Of a DNA stretch of 64,000 nucleotides, positions 26,040-38,138 are shown one piece after another. The notes beneath the pieces were generated by a model that did not search any database, was not told the DNA's origin, and saw only the letters and a list, made by a program, of their open reading frames with translations. Within the stretch, counting starts at the first letter, position 1. Every line of letters starts with the position of its first letter. The position numbers and the translations under genes are program-made. Source of the stretch: Paramecium pentaurelia (lineage: Eukaryota; Ciliophora; Oligohymenophorea; Peniculida; Parameciidae). The DNA lies in assembly GCA_905183005.1 (NCBI GenBank), contig CAJJDO010000120.1, positions 13,931 to 77,930 on the forward strand, written 5' to 3'.

Positions 26040-28925
26040 TCATTTTAATCATCCTCTGTCCATTCGGAAATGGTTTCCTAAGTTATAAAATTGATAACTC
26101 TAAAGATATTTTAACTATCTTTTTACTTCTTATAGCTAAATATTTATTATCTTTAGTAAAGCACATATATAGAATTTTTTCATTTTGTTTCTCAATTCCT
26201 TTTTAATATTTCTAATCTTAAAAACTTAACATCTCTACATTTTAAGCTATTAATTATTTGCTGAAACAGCAATAATAAAACTAGCCCCTAGTTTTTAATT
26301 TATAAATTGATTATCGAGAAGATTTGGGCATGTTATTTTATTCATATCATAAATGTAAATTTATTCTCTTATTATAGCCAAATTTTAGGATTAATAATTG
26401 AAATTTAATTATTTTGCTTTGAATGGTAGCTAACCTATTAATTATGCAGAATTAATTTCATTATCTCTGAATTGCATGAAAAAATTTTTAATCTCATTAA
26501 ATCCCAATCATATGTTTTAACTTAATTTGAAAAGAACAGTGCCAAAGATTAATGGCAATCGGATACATAAAAGCAATTAACACTCATGTCTTTGCATGAT
26601 TCTATATATTATGTATAATCCAATCTCCTCATTAAATTATCTAATTTTATTTTTATCATTTTAATAAGACTATTTTAGTATCATCATGATTTGTTGCTAT
26701 TTTTTTTGTAATAATTTCATATTTCTTTTGGAATAATATTTATTATATTATTTTTCTTATAATTCCAAAAACTCAAGTAAGAATTTGAAAATGTTAACAT
26801 AATATTTCTTTTGAGGTCAAGAAACAAATGGAATTACAATTATGATCATTTGTCAATTTGCTTATTAGTTCAACTTTATCATAATCTATAATCATAATTT
26901 ATGAATTTATTGAATTATTTTAATCCTATTGATTTTATTCGATCGAAACAGAAATTATTGAATTATCCCTTAAAAAGCTGATATAGTTATATTTATCAAA
27001 TTAATTCCTTTTAATTTAACTATTATTAGAATTGCATATTTCTAGAATTTTATTGATATTCCAATTAGATATAGCTTCTGATTTTTTAGTCCAAAAATAC
27101 TACTCTTTTCCTCCAATACTAACAATATAATTCCATTTTCTCTAACTATTTAATGTTCTTCTATTCCTGTTATTTTATCTAATTTAGAATTTGTTAAGTT
27201 TGCTTAATTGAAATTTCAATAACTCACATCAAAATTTTCCCAATGTAAATCACATAAACTTGCTTTAAACAAACTAAAACTGTGGATTTTTTATCAGATA
27301 TAACTATTTCATCTTAATTTTCTTATTCTAAAAATAGCTTAAGAATTGATAAAAGATTAATACTATTAGATGAAGATCTTTGATATTACCTATCTTTGGA
27401 TAATTATTAATAAGTATTTACTTAATATTAGATGTTTTTGAGAATTACTCTTTAAGTAAAGCAATTACTCCTGAATAATTTTCTTTACATAAATTTACTT
27501 CATTAAATAACAAGGTAAAGTTGAAGTATTTTTACCAAATTCTATAACTTCTTAATATAGAACTTTGGCAATAAAATAAATTTGAAGATTTAATCTGTTA
27601 ATTATTTTAAACACAATATCTTTATAGTTTTATCTATAGAGTTCACTCATTGTTCTCGTTTTCTGCACATTGTACTCATTTTGTTATTTTGTATAGTTTA
27701 TAATCTCATTATATTAATATTACCATATTAATCTAAAATTTTAGTACTTTTTCCTTTGTTATTGAGAGTTATGAACAAGCAAAATTCTTTTCTTGAATTG
27801 AATCTTGGATGAATTATTCAACAAGAGAATTAAGATATTCATATTTTGTAAACGAAGGATTTGTAATACATTTTATAAACATATTTCTATCAAAAATATT
27901 ATCAATATCAATTGTACCAAATTCTCATCAATCTATTTCTAAAGAAGGTGAATTTATTTTAGAGGAGTAATTATGATTAATTCTATTTTCAAAATTTTTT
28001 CTCTTAAATTTTAAAATTAGAGATTTATAATTATTTTGATTGGCTTTTAGGATTTAGAGATAAACTTTGATCAATCAACATTTCGAATCAATAATGAAAT
28101 GAAAGCAAACAACGAATGTATTCTTCATCAGGAAGTTTAATTATTAGAAATTTAATAAGATCTTTTATAAATTTTTGAATTATTAATTTTATGAAGATTC
28201 AATCTATTTATAATGTTCTTATCTATTAATCAAAATTTAACCTTCTTCAATCTTAATATAGATCATTTAAGTAAATGACCTAATATTAATGTTAATATTA
28301 TTGCTTAAGATTTATTTGTTCACGGTAAGTCAATATATTCTTTCTACTATTCTTCATTAAATTCTTTTATTTCAATTTCAATCATTCTTTAATGGTAATA
28401 TTTAAATGCTACCAGGTTTTTAACTTATTTTTCATAAATTCTAAAGAATTTTTTATTATATTCCCAGTTTTATAACCAAGCATTTCATTTAAGGTTTGTT
28501 TCTTGAAATCTAAACTCAATTAATCATAACATTCAAATAAGATATATACCTTTTCCTTATCTTCGACATTTAAAAAATTGTAAATCTACCAATCACAAAA
28601 GTTAAATGGTTTGGCTTATAAAGTGTTTTGAAAATAATATCTTATGGTGGATCTTTCATCTATTCTATTTTAGTTAAATCTATATAAATGGGTATCTAAT
28701 CAGAGTTTTCCTACTAATAAAAATTATCTTCTTAGCTAATGTTGTTTTACTAGACTTTATTTTCAAAAATCCAAAATATTTTTTACTCCTACTATTCTAA
28801 CCAGTTTGTGAGTTTTTGAGGATCAAAAATTTATTCATTGAAGATTTATCCATCAAGAATTTATTTCAATTGTTTTAGTGATTTGATTTATGAAAGGATA
28901 TACATAAGTTTCATCATTTTATTAC
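26040..28925 (-). pseudogene. Decayed NACHT-like / pentapeptide / WD40 protein
   Basis: Read from right to left, broken frames give a succession typical of ciliate NACHT-WD proteins. First comes QIPIYIDLTKIEQMKDPPQD, then a Walker-B-like VYILFECYDQLSLDF where an intact ATPase would have hydrophobics followed by DG-DE. Next are IDNIFDRNMFIKCITNPSF and EYLNSLVEQFIQDSIQEKNF, then a pentapeptide-like FKASLCDLHWENFDVSYWNF with NQANLTNSKL, and near 26040-26260 a weak WD-like MCFTKDNKYLAIRSKK. Each piece is interrupted by TGA or frameshifts. No P-loop (GxxGxGKS) was found. It is a remnant; its domain content is related to the intact pentapeptide-WD40 family next to it. Confidence 0.5.
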
Positions 28926-30503
28926 TATTATTTTTTTAACATTTTAACGAAAAATATCTAACTATTATTAATAATAGAGTATTAAATGAGCTTATTTCTT
29001 TTATGAATCATCAACATATATGATTCTCTCTTTTATTTGATTCTGTTGATCCCATCATCTATTTTTCATATTTTGAAATATTACAAAATATCATTATCTT
29101 AATATCTTTTAATCTTAAATGTGATGAATTAATAAAGTCAAAATTTTTTTTATTTATTAAAAAATAATTGAGTGAGTTGTTATCCAATTTTGAATTACTA
29201 AATATCCTTACTTTTTTTAATAGATTAAACTAGTAAAAATTAAGGTTCGTAAACTTTAAATAATATTTATAAATCAAATGAAAATAATATATTATATTTT
29301 AGATTTTATTTTTATAAGGAAATTTTTCCTTTTTTGAAAAGGATTATGCAAAATAATTATTTTAATTTAATTTAAATTTAAAATTATTTATTTTTAACAA
29401 TTATTATCAATATTTATAATTTATTTAGATGATTTAAATAAGTTAAAATACTCAAATAAAAATTAATATATAATTATTGTACTTATGATATGACAAGAAA
29501 TTCTTGTTACATAACTTTTCAATATTAGCTATTAAATTTTCTTTATTCATTATAATCATTTCATTACTTTGCATATCAAATTATACCCTCTGTTTTTAGT
29601 CTTAAATGACATGTACATTGAAGACTGTTTGATTAGAGTTTTTCAAAGAGATTTTATTTTCTAAATATGAATATATATAAAAATTGCTGATTTATCTTAT
29701 CTACGTCTTTCTCTTTTTAAAAATGAAATACTTTTATTTCTTTTGATTTTCCAATTTTCTAATTCTATAATATTATATCAATTACTTAAGTGTAAGACTG
29801 ATTATTTGTAAATGATGGAAAAAATTAATAAATAGAATTATTGAGTTGATTATAATCTTCCAATTTATCAAATTTTAGAGTAGTCTCATAATTATAATTA
29901 CCTTTATAATTTTATAATAGAATTTCAAATTCATGTTCAATTTATAAATTTTCGAATTAAATCAAATTCTTCTAAATCCTTTTTAATTATGTTTTTAATG
30001 AGTATTAATTAAAATTGTTTTCAATTACATTTTCTAATAAAAATTTTAATATTTATAAAATTTTTATTTAATGAGAAATCATTTCCTATGAACCTTGGAT
30101 ATAAATGAAATTGTAAAGTTTTGTTAAAAGAAAGCTTCAACAAATTAAACTAAAGAGAAAGTAATTTTAGCATAAATGATATTGATTTGTATCATTTTTT
30201 TTCTTCATCTAGTTAAAATTACAAAAAATTTATTTAATATTTAGTCATATATTTTATTTACTATTTTCAAAAAATATTAGAGAAAATATTCAATACTTTT
30301 GTTATTTGAAAATTTTTACAATTTAAAATTTAGAAATAAAATAATCCAGAGTTACATCTAATAATATGGAAGATAAATAGAATTAAGTTCATCGAAAAAA
30401 GATGAAATAGCACATAAAGTTTAAATAAAAATAATAATATTGAAGAATATGCAAGGGGAATAAATCATTGGAATCTTTTTTAGTTAAAAACTTCTATGAC
30501 TTT
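28926..30503. other. AT-rich stretch, no gene seen
   Basis: No supported gene. The sequence is among the most AT-rich of the window, which makes the GC-richer RNA candidate that follows stand out sharply. Confidence 0.5.
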
Positions 30504-30562
30504 ATTCGTGTCCCACGAATATGCATCATTGATAATGTTCGAAATTTATTACATTATAATAA
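30504..30562 (+). promoter_or_regulatory. Putative U6-type Pol III promoter elements
   Basis: A perfect 7-bp inverted repeat, ATTCGTG-TCC-CACGAAT, lies at 30504-30520 and contains a CCCACGAA core reminiscent of the CCCATAA-type proximal sequence element of ciliate snRNA genes. A TATAAT box follows at 30555-30560. The two elements sit about 75 and 30 bp before the GC-rich segment, the spacing expected for an external (type 3) Pol III promoter. Assignment is by position and resemblance only. Confidence 0.4.
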
Positions 30563-30587
30563 AAATTCTCCTTAAAGAAGGTTCTTA

Positions 30588-30845
30588 AATAACAAACTTG
30601 TCTTTCCAATCCATTCCACAGGGAAGCCAGATTCAGAAGAGGTTAGAGCCTTGGACAGGTTCAGGGAAACTCAACACCCCTAGTCTGTTTTAAACAGTAT
30701 GGAGGCTTCTAGGACCAAAGCACTAACGGACTGACGATCGGCCTGACATCATATTTCTGAACAAAAGTTAGATATTTCCTCCATAGCTGTTCAAGAAACC
30801 TAGGCTTACCCAATCTCTCAGAGTCCCTCCTAGTTTCAAGTCTCG
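30588..30845 (+). ncRNA. Candidate RNase P RNA (RNase P/MRP family)
   Basis: A roughly 260-nt GC-richer island with no good reading frame. It carries GGGAAG at 30621-30626 followed by AGATT (30629-30633), which can pair with AATCT (30812-30816) to make the P4 helix. The downstream strand, ACCCAATCTCTCAGAG and TCCCTCC (30808-30830), closely resembles the conserved CR V strand of eukaryotic RNase P RNA (ACCCAAUUCAGACU-type followed by CUCC). ACTTG (30596-30600) and CAAGT (30837-30841) could close the molecule. RNase P RNA processes tRNA 5' ends. Against it, little room is left for a P3 hairpin between the 5' end and CR I, so the true 5' end may lie upstream; ends are approximate. RNase MRP RNA is the alternative. 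Confidence 0.45.
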
Positions 30846-30869
30846 ACTATGAATTTGCATCTTTAACCA

Positions 30870-32198
30870 CTTATTTAATTTACGTCTGGTTTCATGCAGT
30901 CGAATTATTTTCATTAAAAATAATTTTTTAAAGTTTAATTAGAATGTATGTGTGTATTTTGATTAACAAATAACATCAGAAAATTATTTTGGATACTTCA
31001 AATTACATTTATGATTTGAATTAAAAAAGGTTTTCATCTTTAATTCTAAAGGTTGATGTGAAAAAAATAATTAAAGATATTTTACCCAGATACCAAGATT
31101 GAATTCTGTTACTCATAAAACTTCTTTTAAATAATTACAATTTTTTCTAAATTCTATTTATAAAATTTATCCCTTAAATCTTATTATCACTATCTAAATA
31201 CCTTAACTTATTTTTTTTAAAATAAATCACCTTTAGAATAGATCCGCAAGCATAAAAAGCTTTGCAATAATCCTAATGAAAGAAATTTGAGTTTTGATTA
31301 AATAATTGCAAACATTGTAGGCTTTAATTTAATAGAGTATATAGAATTAAATTAAACTCTTATTTATAAAATGTGTCAAAAAGAATTAAAAATTTAACAT
31401 TATCTTATTAATCACTTTATTGAAACTTTACTAGAAATTTTTACAAAACTATTTGAGGGATAATTAGTAGTTTCTTAATTTATCTTAAAAGAATAAAAGA
31501 TGCATTTGATACATTTGATGCCATTAGAGTTAAAATAAAGGATTAAATAGATTTTATCTTAAATCAACTTTGGAATCATAGTTATAATAAGTTTTAAGAT
31601 GATCTTAATAAGAATATATTGAATCATAAATATTATTTTCCTATTTTAAATTATTCTTAAAATGAATTATATTTCTATTTAGTGATTCTAAAAAATATCA
31701 GAAATTAAACAGAGTAATTGTCTGGAAAAATAATCAAAAAAATAAAATTTATCAAAAGGGTAAAGATATGAAATAAATTATAAATTAAAACTGAGAGTTT
31801 TTTCTAATTATAAAGAAATATATCATCTCTAAGCTTTTTAGCAAGGAGTGAGCAAGATTTTTTTCTGACATATTCCAATTTTTTGATAGTTAGCTGAAAA
31901 ATTACTATTTTACATGACTAAAAAGAGGATTAACAAGATATTTAATGATCCAGAATAGTACTCAAATTAAGTAGAAATTATTCATAAGAAAATTGGATAT
32001 TCTATGAGTTTAAAGTGGCAAGCAACACAAATGTTGAAATGATTTCTCGAAAACAGATAGCACATCAATTAAAAACAATTCCAAATCTACACAAAGTCTC
32101 AACTTCTATTTTCCGATATAAAAAAGATACTTTTATTGATTTTCAGTATTAAACCCAAAGTTTGGTAAATAAAAATTAATTATTAAAATAAAAAAAAA
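30870..32198. other. AT-rich spacer, no gene seen
   Basis: Runs from behind the RNA candidate (T-rich tract near 30925-30930) to the start of the next WD40 gene. No supported coding segment. Confidence 0.5.
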
Positions 32199-34878
32199 AT
32201 GTAAGGTACTTTTTAGAAGGAAGCTCTAACTAAAATCTTTGCTGAAGTTAAAGATGTAAACGAACAAATTTTTGGAGTCATATTAGAAATTTTTCAAAAG
32301 GAAAAAGTTTAATGCTGCATTGGATATCTTTCAGACAATGGAAATCAAAGAATTTTAGAATAACACATCTTTCAAAGGGAGAATTTAAAACTAGTCGCTA
32401 ATGAGTAAAAATTGTATGTTGTTAGAAATAACATTTAACAAATAGCTAATGTCTTAACAAAACTAAAAGATCATGAATTTAATAAAACAGACTATTCTTT
32501 TGATGAATATTAAGAAGCTGTCCACTATCTAATAAAAAGAATAAAGGATGAGAGATAGATAATAGAATTTTTGTAATTTTTAGTTAATCTCACATACATA
32601 GATAAAACTTTAATTCAATGTGGGTCAAATTCATTACATGTCTTAGTTTAGATGAAGGTTGATCTGAGAAATAAAAATTTTTAAAATATTAAGATCTAAA
32701 ATACCTCTTTGTTGGGAGCTAATTTTGTTAGATGTAATTTATCAGGATCTGAATTGAACAATGTTAACATAAGTGGAATGAATTTGAATGGAGCTTTATT
32801 AGTAAATTGTAAATGGAAAAAATTAAAAATACATGAGTTAAATAAATTTGATGGTGAGAAAGGATGTGTGGAGTCAGTCAGTTTCTCTCCTGATGGAAAA
32901 ACATTAGCATCTAGCAGTACTGATAAATCTATTCGCCTATGGGATGTAAAAACAGGATAATAAAAAGCCAAATTAGATGGCCATACTAACACTGTCTAAT
33001 CAGTCTGTTTCTCTCCTGATGGAAATATTTTAGCATCTGGTAGTATGGATAAGTCTGTCCGTCTATGGAATGTAAACATAAAAAAACAAATAGCAAAATT
33101 GGATGGTCACTCTTGCGAGGTAAACTAAGTCTGTTTATCTCCTGATGGAAATATATTAGCTTCTTGTAGTAATGATAAGGCTATCCTTTTATGGGATACT
33201 AAAACAGGATAATAAAAAGCCAAATTGGTTGGTCACAATAATTGGGTAATCTCTCTCTGTTTCTCTCCTGATGGAAAAACAATAGCATCTGGCGGTACTG
33301 ATAAGTTTATCCTTCTATGGGATGTTAAAAAAGGATAATAAAAAGAAAAATTATATAATCATAGTGAAACTGTCTACTCAATCTGTTTCTCTCCTGATGC
33401 AAATATATTGGCTTCTGGTAGAGTAGAAACAATTATTTTATGGGATTTATAAACAGGATAATTGAAAGCAAAATTTGATAATCATAATAGCATTATCAAA
33501 TCAGTTTGTTTCTCTCCTGATGGAAATACATTAGCATCTGGCAGTAGTGATACATCTATCCGTCTTTGGGATGTAAAAAAAGGTGCATAAAAAGCCAGAT
33601 TAGATGGTCATTGTGGAAATGTATTATCAGTCTGTTTCTCTCCTGATGGAACAACATTAGCATCTGGCAGTAGTGATAAGTCTATCCGGCTATGGGATGT
33701 AAAAACTGAATACTAATAAAATAAATTAGATGGTCACACTAATTGGGTCACATCTGTCTGTTTCTCTCCTGATGAATTTACATTAGCTTCAGGTAGTATA
33801 GATAACTCTATCTGTTTGTGGGATTTTAAAACAGGATAATTAAAAGCCAAATTAGAGGGTCATACTCACGCTGTCTAATCAGTCTATTTCTCTCCTGATG
33901 GAAAAACATTAGCATCTGGAAGTATTGATAAATCTATCCGTTTATGGGATGTAAAAACAGGATAATAAAAAGCCATATTGGATAGTCACATTGGATTTGT
34001 ATACTCAGTCTGTTTCTCTCCTGATGGAACAACATTAGCATCTGGCAGCACTGATACATCTATCCACCTATGGGATGTAAAAACCGAATAATAATAAGAC
34101 AAATTAGATGGCCACACTAACATTGTAAAATCAGTCTGTTTCTCTCCTGATGGAAAAACATTAGCATCTGGCAGTTTTGATGCATCTATCCGGCTATGGG
34201 ATGTAAAAACAGGATAATAAAAAGCCAAATTAGATGGTCATATTTACGCTGTCTGCTCTGTCTGTTTCTCTCCTAATGGAAATAAATTAGCGTCTGGTAG
34301 TGATGATAACTCAATCCTTATATGGAAAATTAAAACATTATAATAATACACAAAATTAGATGGTCATACTAGCACTGTTGATTCAGTCAGTTTCTCTCCT
34401 GATGGAAAAACATTAGCATCTGGCAGTTGTGATAAATCTATCCGTTTATGGGATGTAAAAACAGCATAATAAAAAGCCAAATTAAGTGGTCATAGTGGAT
34501 ATGTAAAATCAGTCTGTTTCTCTCCTGATGGAAATACATTAGCATCTGGCATTACAGATAACTCTATCTGCTTATGGGATGTTAAGACAGCAAAAGAAAG
34601 ATCAGCAGCAAATAAAAGTTACAAAGATACTCTTGAATAATTTAACACCCCTTTATTTTAAAATAACCTTCATTCAGGTATATATTTTTAATTGTTATTT
34701 AGTTTCTAATTATTAAATTCTTGTAATATCTGAATAAATTATATTAAAAGCATATGGAACATATATCTTGAAAGGAGAGTTTGTCAATCATTCAGGGAAA
34801 GATTTAAGCCCATTATTTATTTCGAAAGGAAGTTGTTTTTTGGAAAATTAGTTATACATAAATTAACAATGTAATTGA
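32199..34878 (+). CDS. Pentapeptide-WD40 repeat protein, paralogue 3 (884 aa)
   Basis: Start ATG 32199, stop TGA 34876-34878, one 25-nt intron at 34678-34702 (GT...TAG, phase 1). No in-frame TGA. Residues 1-151 form the helical N-terminal region (QFLVNLTYIDKTLIQCGSNS near its end). From residue 152 (MKVDLRNKNF) comes the pentapeptide-like segment (NTSLLGANFVRCNLSGSELN, NVNISGMNLNGALL), then 14 WD40 repeats. After the intron the C-terminal module reads ILKGEFVNHSGKDLSPLF then SKGSCFLEN. Gln is encoded mainly by TAA, for example at nearly every repeat boundary (GQQKAKL). The next feature downstream is an assembly gap. Confidence 0.92.
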
Positions 34879-35048
34879 AATTGATTAATAAAATTCAATA
34901 CAAATATAAACAATTGTTTATTTTTTCTAATTCATTTTATAATATATTTACCATTAAAAATTAATTTAATCATATTTTAATATGAGGGTCAGATTTTAAT
35001 AAGATCTGATCGAACAAAGCAATGCTTTGACCGATGTCTAAGCTTCTC
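34879..35048. other. Spacer with two short hairpins before the gap
   Basis: Short AT-rich 3' flank. Just before the N run lie two adjacent inverted repeats: TCAGAT/ATCTGA (34989-34994, 35004-35009) and CAAAGCA/TGCTTTG (35015-35021, 35023-35029). The last 60 bases are less AT-rich than their surroundings, so the gap may hide a repeat or RNA-like element. Confidence 0.4.
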
Positions 35049-35836
35049 NNNNNNNNNNNNNNNNNNNNNNNNNNNNNNNNNNNNNNNNNNNNNNNNNNNN
35101 NNNNNNNNNNNNNNNNNNNNNNNNNNNNNNNNNNNNNNNNNNNNNNNNNNNNNNNNNNNNNNNNNNNNNNNNNNNNNNNNNNNNNNNNNNNNNNNNNNNN
35201 NNNNNNNNNNNNNNNNNNNNNNNNNNNNNNNNNNNNNNNNNNNNNNNNNNNNNNNNNNNNNNNNNNNNNNNNNNNNNNNNNNNNNNNNNNNNNNNNNNNN
35301 NNNNNNNNNNNNNNNNNNNNNNNNNNNNNNNNNNNNNNNNNNNNNNNNNNNNNNNNNNNNNNNNNNNNNNNNNNNNNNNNNNNNNNNNNNNNNNNNNNNN
35401 NNNNNNNNNNNNNNNNNNNNNNNNNNNNNNNNNNNNNNNNNNNNNNNNNNNNNNNNNNNNNNNNNNNNNNNNNNNNNNNNNNNNNNNNNNNNNNNNNNNN
35501 NNNNNNNNNNNNNNNNNNNNNNNNNNNNNNNNNNNNNNNNNNNNNNNNNNNNNNNNNNNNNNNNNNNNNNNNNNNNNNNNNNNNNNNNNNNNNNNNNNNN
35601 NNNNNNNNNNNNNNNNNNNNNNNNNNNNNNNNNNNNNNNNNNNNNNNNNNNNNNNNNNNNNNNNNNNNNNNNNNNNNNNNNNNNNNNNNNNNNNNNNNNN
35701 NNNNNNNNNNNNNNNNNNNNNNNNNNNNNNNNNNNNNNNNNNNNNNNNNNNNNNNNNNNNNNNNNNNNNNNNNNNNNNNNNNNNNNNNNNNNNNNNNNNN
35801 NNNNNNNNNNNNNNNNNNNNNNNNNNNNNNNNNNNN
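35049..35836. other. Assembly gap (788 N)
   Basis: Run of N; content unknown. Any frame spanning it is meaningless. Confidence 0.99.
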
Positions 35837-37199
35837 TATGTGAGCAAAAAAACAGACATGAGAAATTATATATTATTCACTATTATTATTATTATTATTT
35901 ACCATTTCCTCTCTATATCTTTATCGATTTAAATTCTATAAGATGATGTAAAATAATCAATTTTTAAGAATTGGTTTTTTACAAAATTTTGGTTATTTTT
36001 TTGTTCACATACTTAATATTATAAAATTTTATAATTGGAGCGAATAAAAATTTATCAATTAATTCATTTAGATATAAATTTAAATGAAACTGTCTTAAAT
36101 AAATAATTAATCTTTATAAAAAATGAATAGAGATTGCAAAGAAAAAAATTAATTTAAGATTACAAGGAATGTAAAACAACTGAATTTTTATTTAATCCTC
36201 TATTATGTTATGATAGTCTTAACAAATTTTTTTGATGTTTTAAAGATTTAAATTTTGAAATAATTTAATTTAATTAGTAATAAATTTTGGTTTTTTAGTT
36301 AGTAAATGGTAAATATATGAAATTAATTTTTGTAACAACAAAAACTAAAATAATTAGTGAAAATAAGTTATAAGTTCTAGCCAATATTTCGATATCTATT
36401 TATTATTTTTTACTTATTCCAATAAATCTTGCACAACAAAAAATACTCAAAAGATATATAAATCATCAATAAGTATGAGAAAGAATTAAAAATTTAGAGA
36501 AATAAGTTTATCTCTTCTAAATAAATATTAGAAGAAATAACCATGTATTTATCATAATTAATGATTATCTTAGGCTATTTATGAATCAAACTTAATCCAA
36601 AAGGAGGAACTTTTTGTAATCTTTTTTTTAAGTATCTTTAGATAATTAACATTAAAACTGCTGATATAATGTTAAAAGCTTTTTAAAGAATCACAAAATT
36701 AAAATCATTTTACTACCTAAAGGACTTAATTTGAAATTACAAACTGAATTACTTGATGAACTAATCAATCTATCAAATTTAAGATATTATTATTCATATA
36801 CATTTATAATCTAAATTCATTAATGAATCAGACCTTTTAAAATCTCAAAATAATAAATGTAAAGATATTACCCAAAAATTTTAGAATAATTCAAACCGAT
36901 ATTTTGGGAATTATAATGCTTTTTATTATTTAAAAGTAGAAATCACGTTATTCCAATATTACAATTTGTTATTTCCATCAAAGATATTTTGAATAATCTT
37001 CCTTAATCTTAGATCTACCAATAAAGCAATGTTGCCAAAAAATTATTGAATGGTTATCTTAAGAATGGAAAGAATTAAAAAGGAATAAGAAATTAGAGCT
37101 TTATTTGATTGTTATTAATTAATAATATTTTAAAGTTCCTAATTTAATTTTAGTCAGTTTTAATAAAAATCAATTAGTTTAAATAAGTAATTATTATTA
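35837..37199. other. AT-rich stretch, no gene seen
   Basis: Begins with a short ATT microsatellite near 35880. No motif was recognised; the 3' end of the retroelement may extend into the right part. Confidence 0.4.
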
Positions 37200-38138
37200 C
37201 ACCCTTGAAGGGAATATGAAAACTTATTTTAATCATTTTATTTGCTGGATAAGTTGCTTTACAATCTAAGACTTTCAAAAATTTTTTCTTCTTTTTTTTT
37301 TTGCTTATATTGTCTAGTGTTAAAGATTCAATTGCATCACCTGGAGTGAGGAACAGATAATCACTCAAGATATGTTTTTTATAGAGTCTCTTATTATGAT
37401 CCTCGCATGCTCTCCATCAAAGTTTGAACATTAGGTTAAAGTTGTCAGGAGTGTTGAATATATTAGGGAATTCTAAATAAAGTATTGTTATTGGCAGATC
37501 AATTTAAGTATTATCTTATATTAAGAGTCGAGTCTTAACTTTTTGGATGGTATCAGCTATGTTTTTCTTTTAATTTAAGTGTTATCTGCAATAAGTTAAT
37601 AACTTTGTCAGGAGTATTTTTAGGTAATCTTGTAAGTAGTTTGAAAATCTATTTCCTTAATAGAATAAATTTTTTGCTCATTTCTTTGTTCGCAAAGGAT
37701 TTACTCACAGAAAAGTAAAGAAAATGTGGTTCAATTCAATATAGATGACTTTAAAATCAATCTTTTGAAATAGGCTTTTTAGAAATTCATCTATGCATAT
37801 GCTAATTAAGGATCAAGAATCGGCGATCCCTGAAGAACTCCACACCTAAAGTAAACCTTGTTCTTTGTTTCATAAGTTTTGATATAAATTTATTATAACC
37901 TATAAAAATTTAACTTCTTATTTTTTTAAAATTTATTTTTCCTCTAGAATTCTATAGATCATTTCCCTACTGATCATGTTATAAGCACTTGAGAAATCAA
38001 TAAATATTAGATTCTCCATATCTTTCCCTTTGTATTCTTTCATCCATTTATTAAGTAAATATATATATAGACTTGTGTTCCTAAACCATCAATAAAACCA
38101 GTTTATTGTTTTTTAATTCCATCTTTTAAATATAATTG

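Noticed and set aside
32696..32992. 98-codon minus-strand frame opposite the WD40 gene
   Set aside because: Antisense shadow of the repeat-coding sequence; the plus frame carries the conserved pentapeptide and WD40 motifs.
35034..35859. Two long open frames across the N run on both strands
   Set aside because: They consist almost entirely of undetermined residues; the gap simply contains no stop codons.
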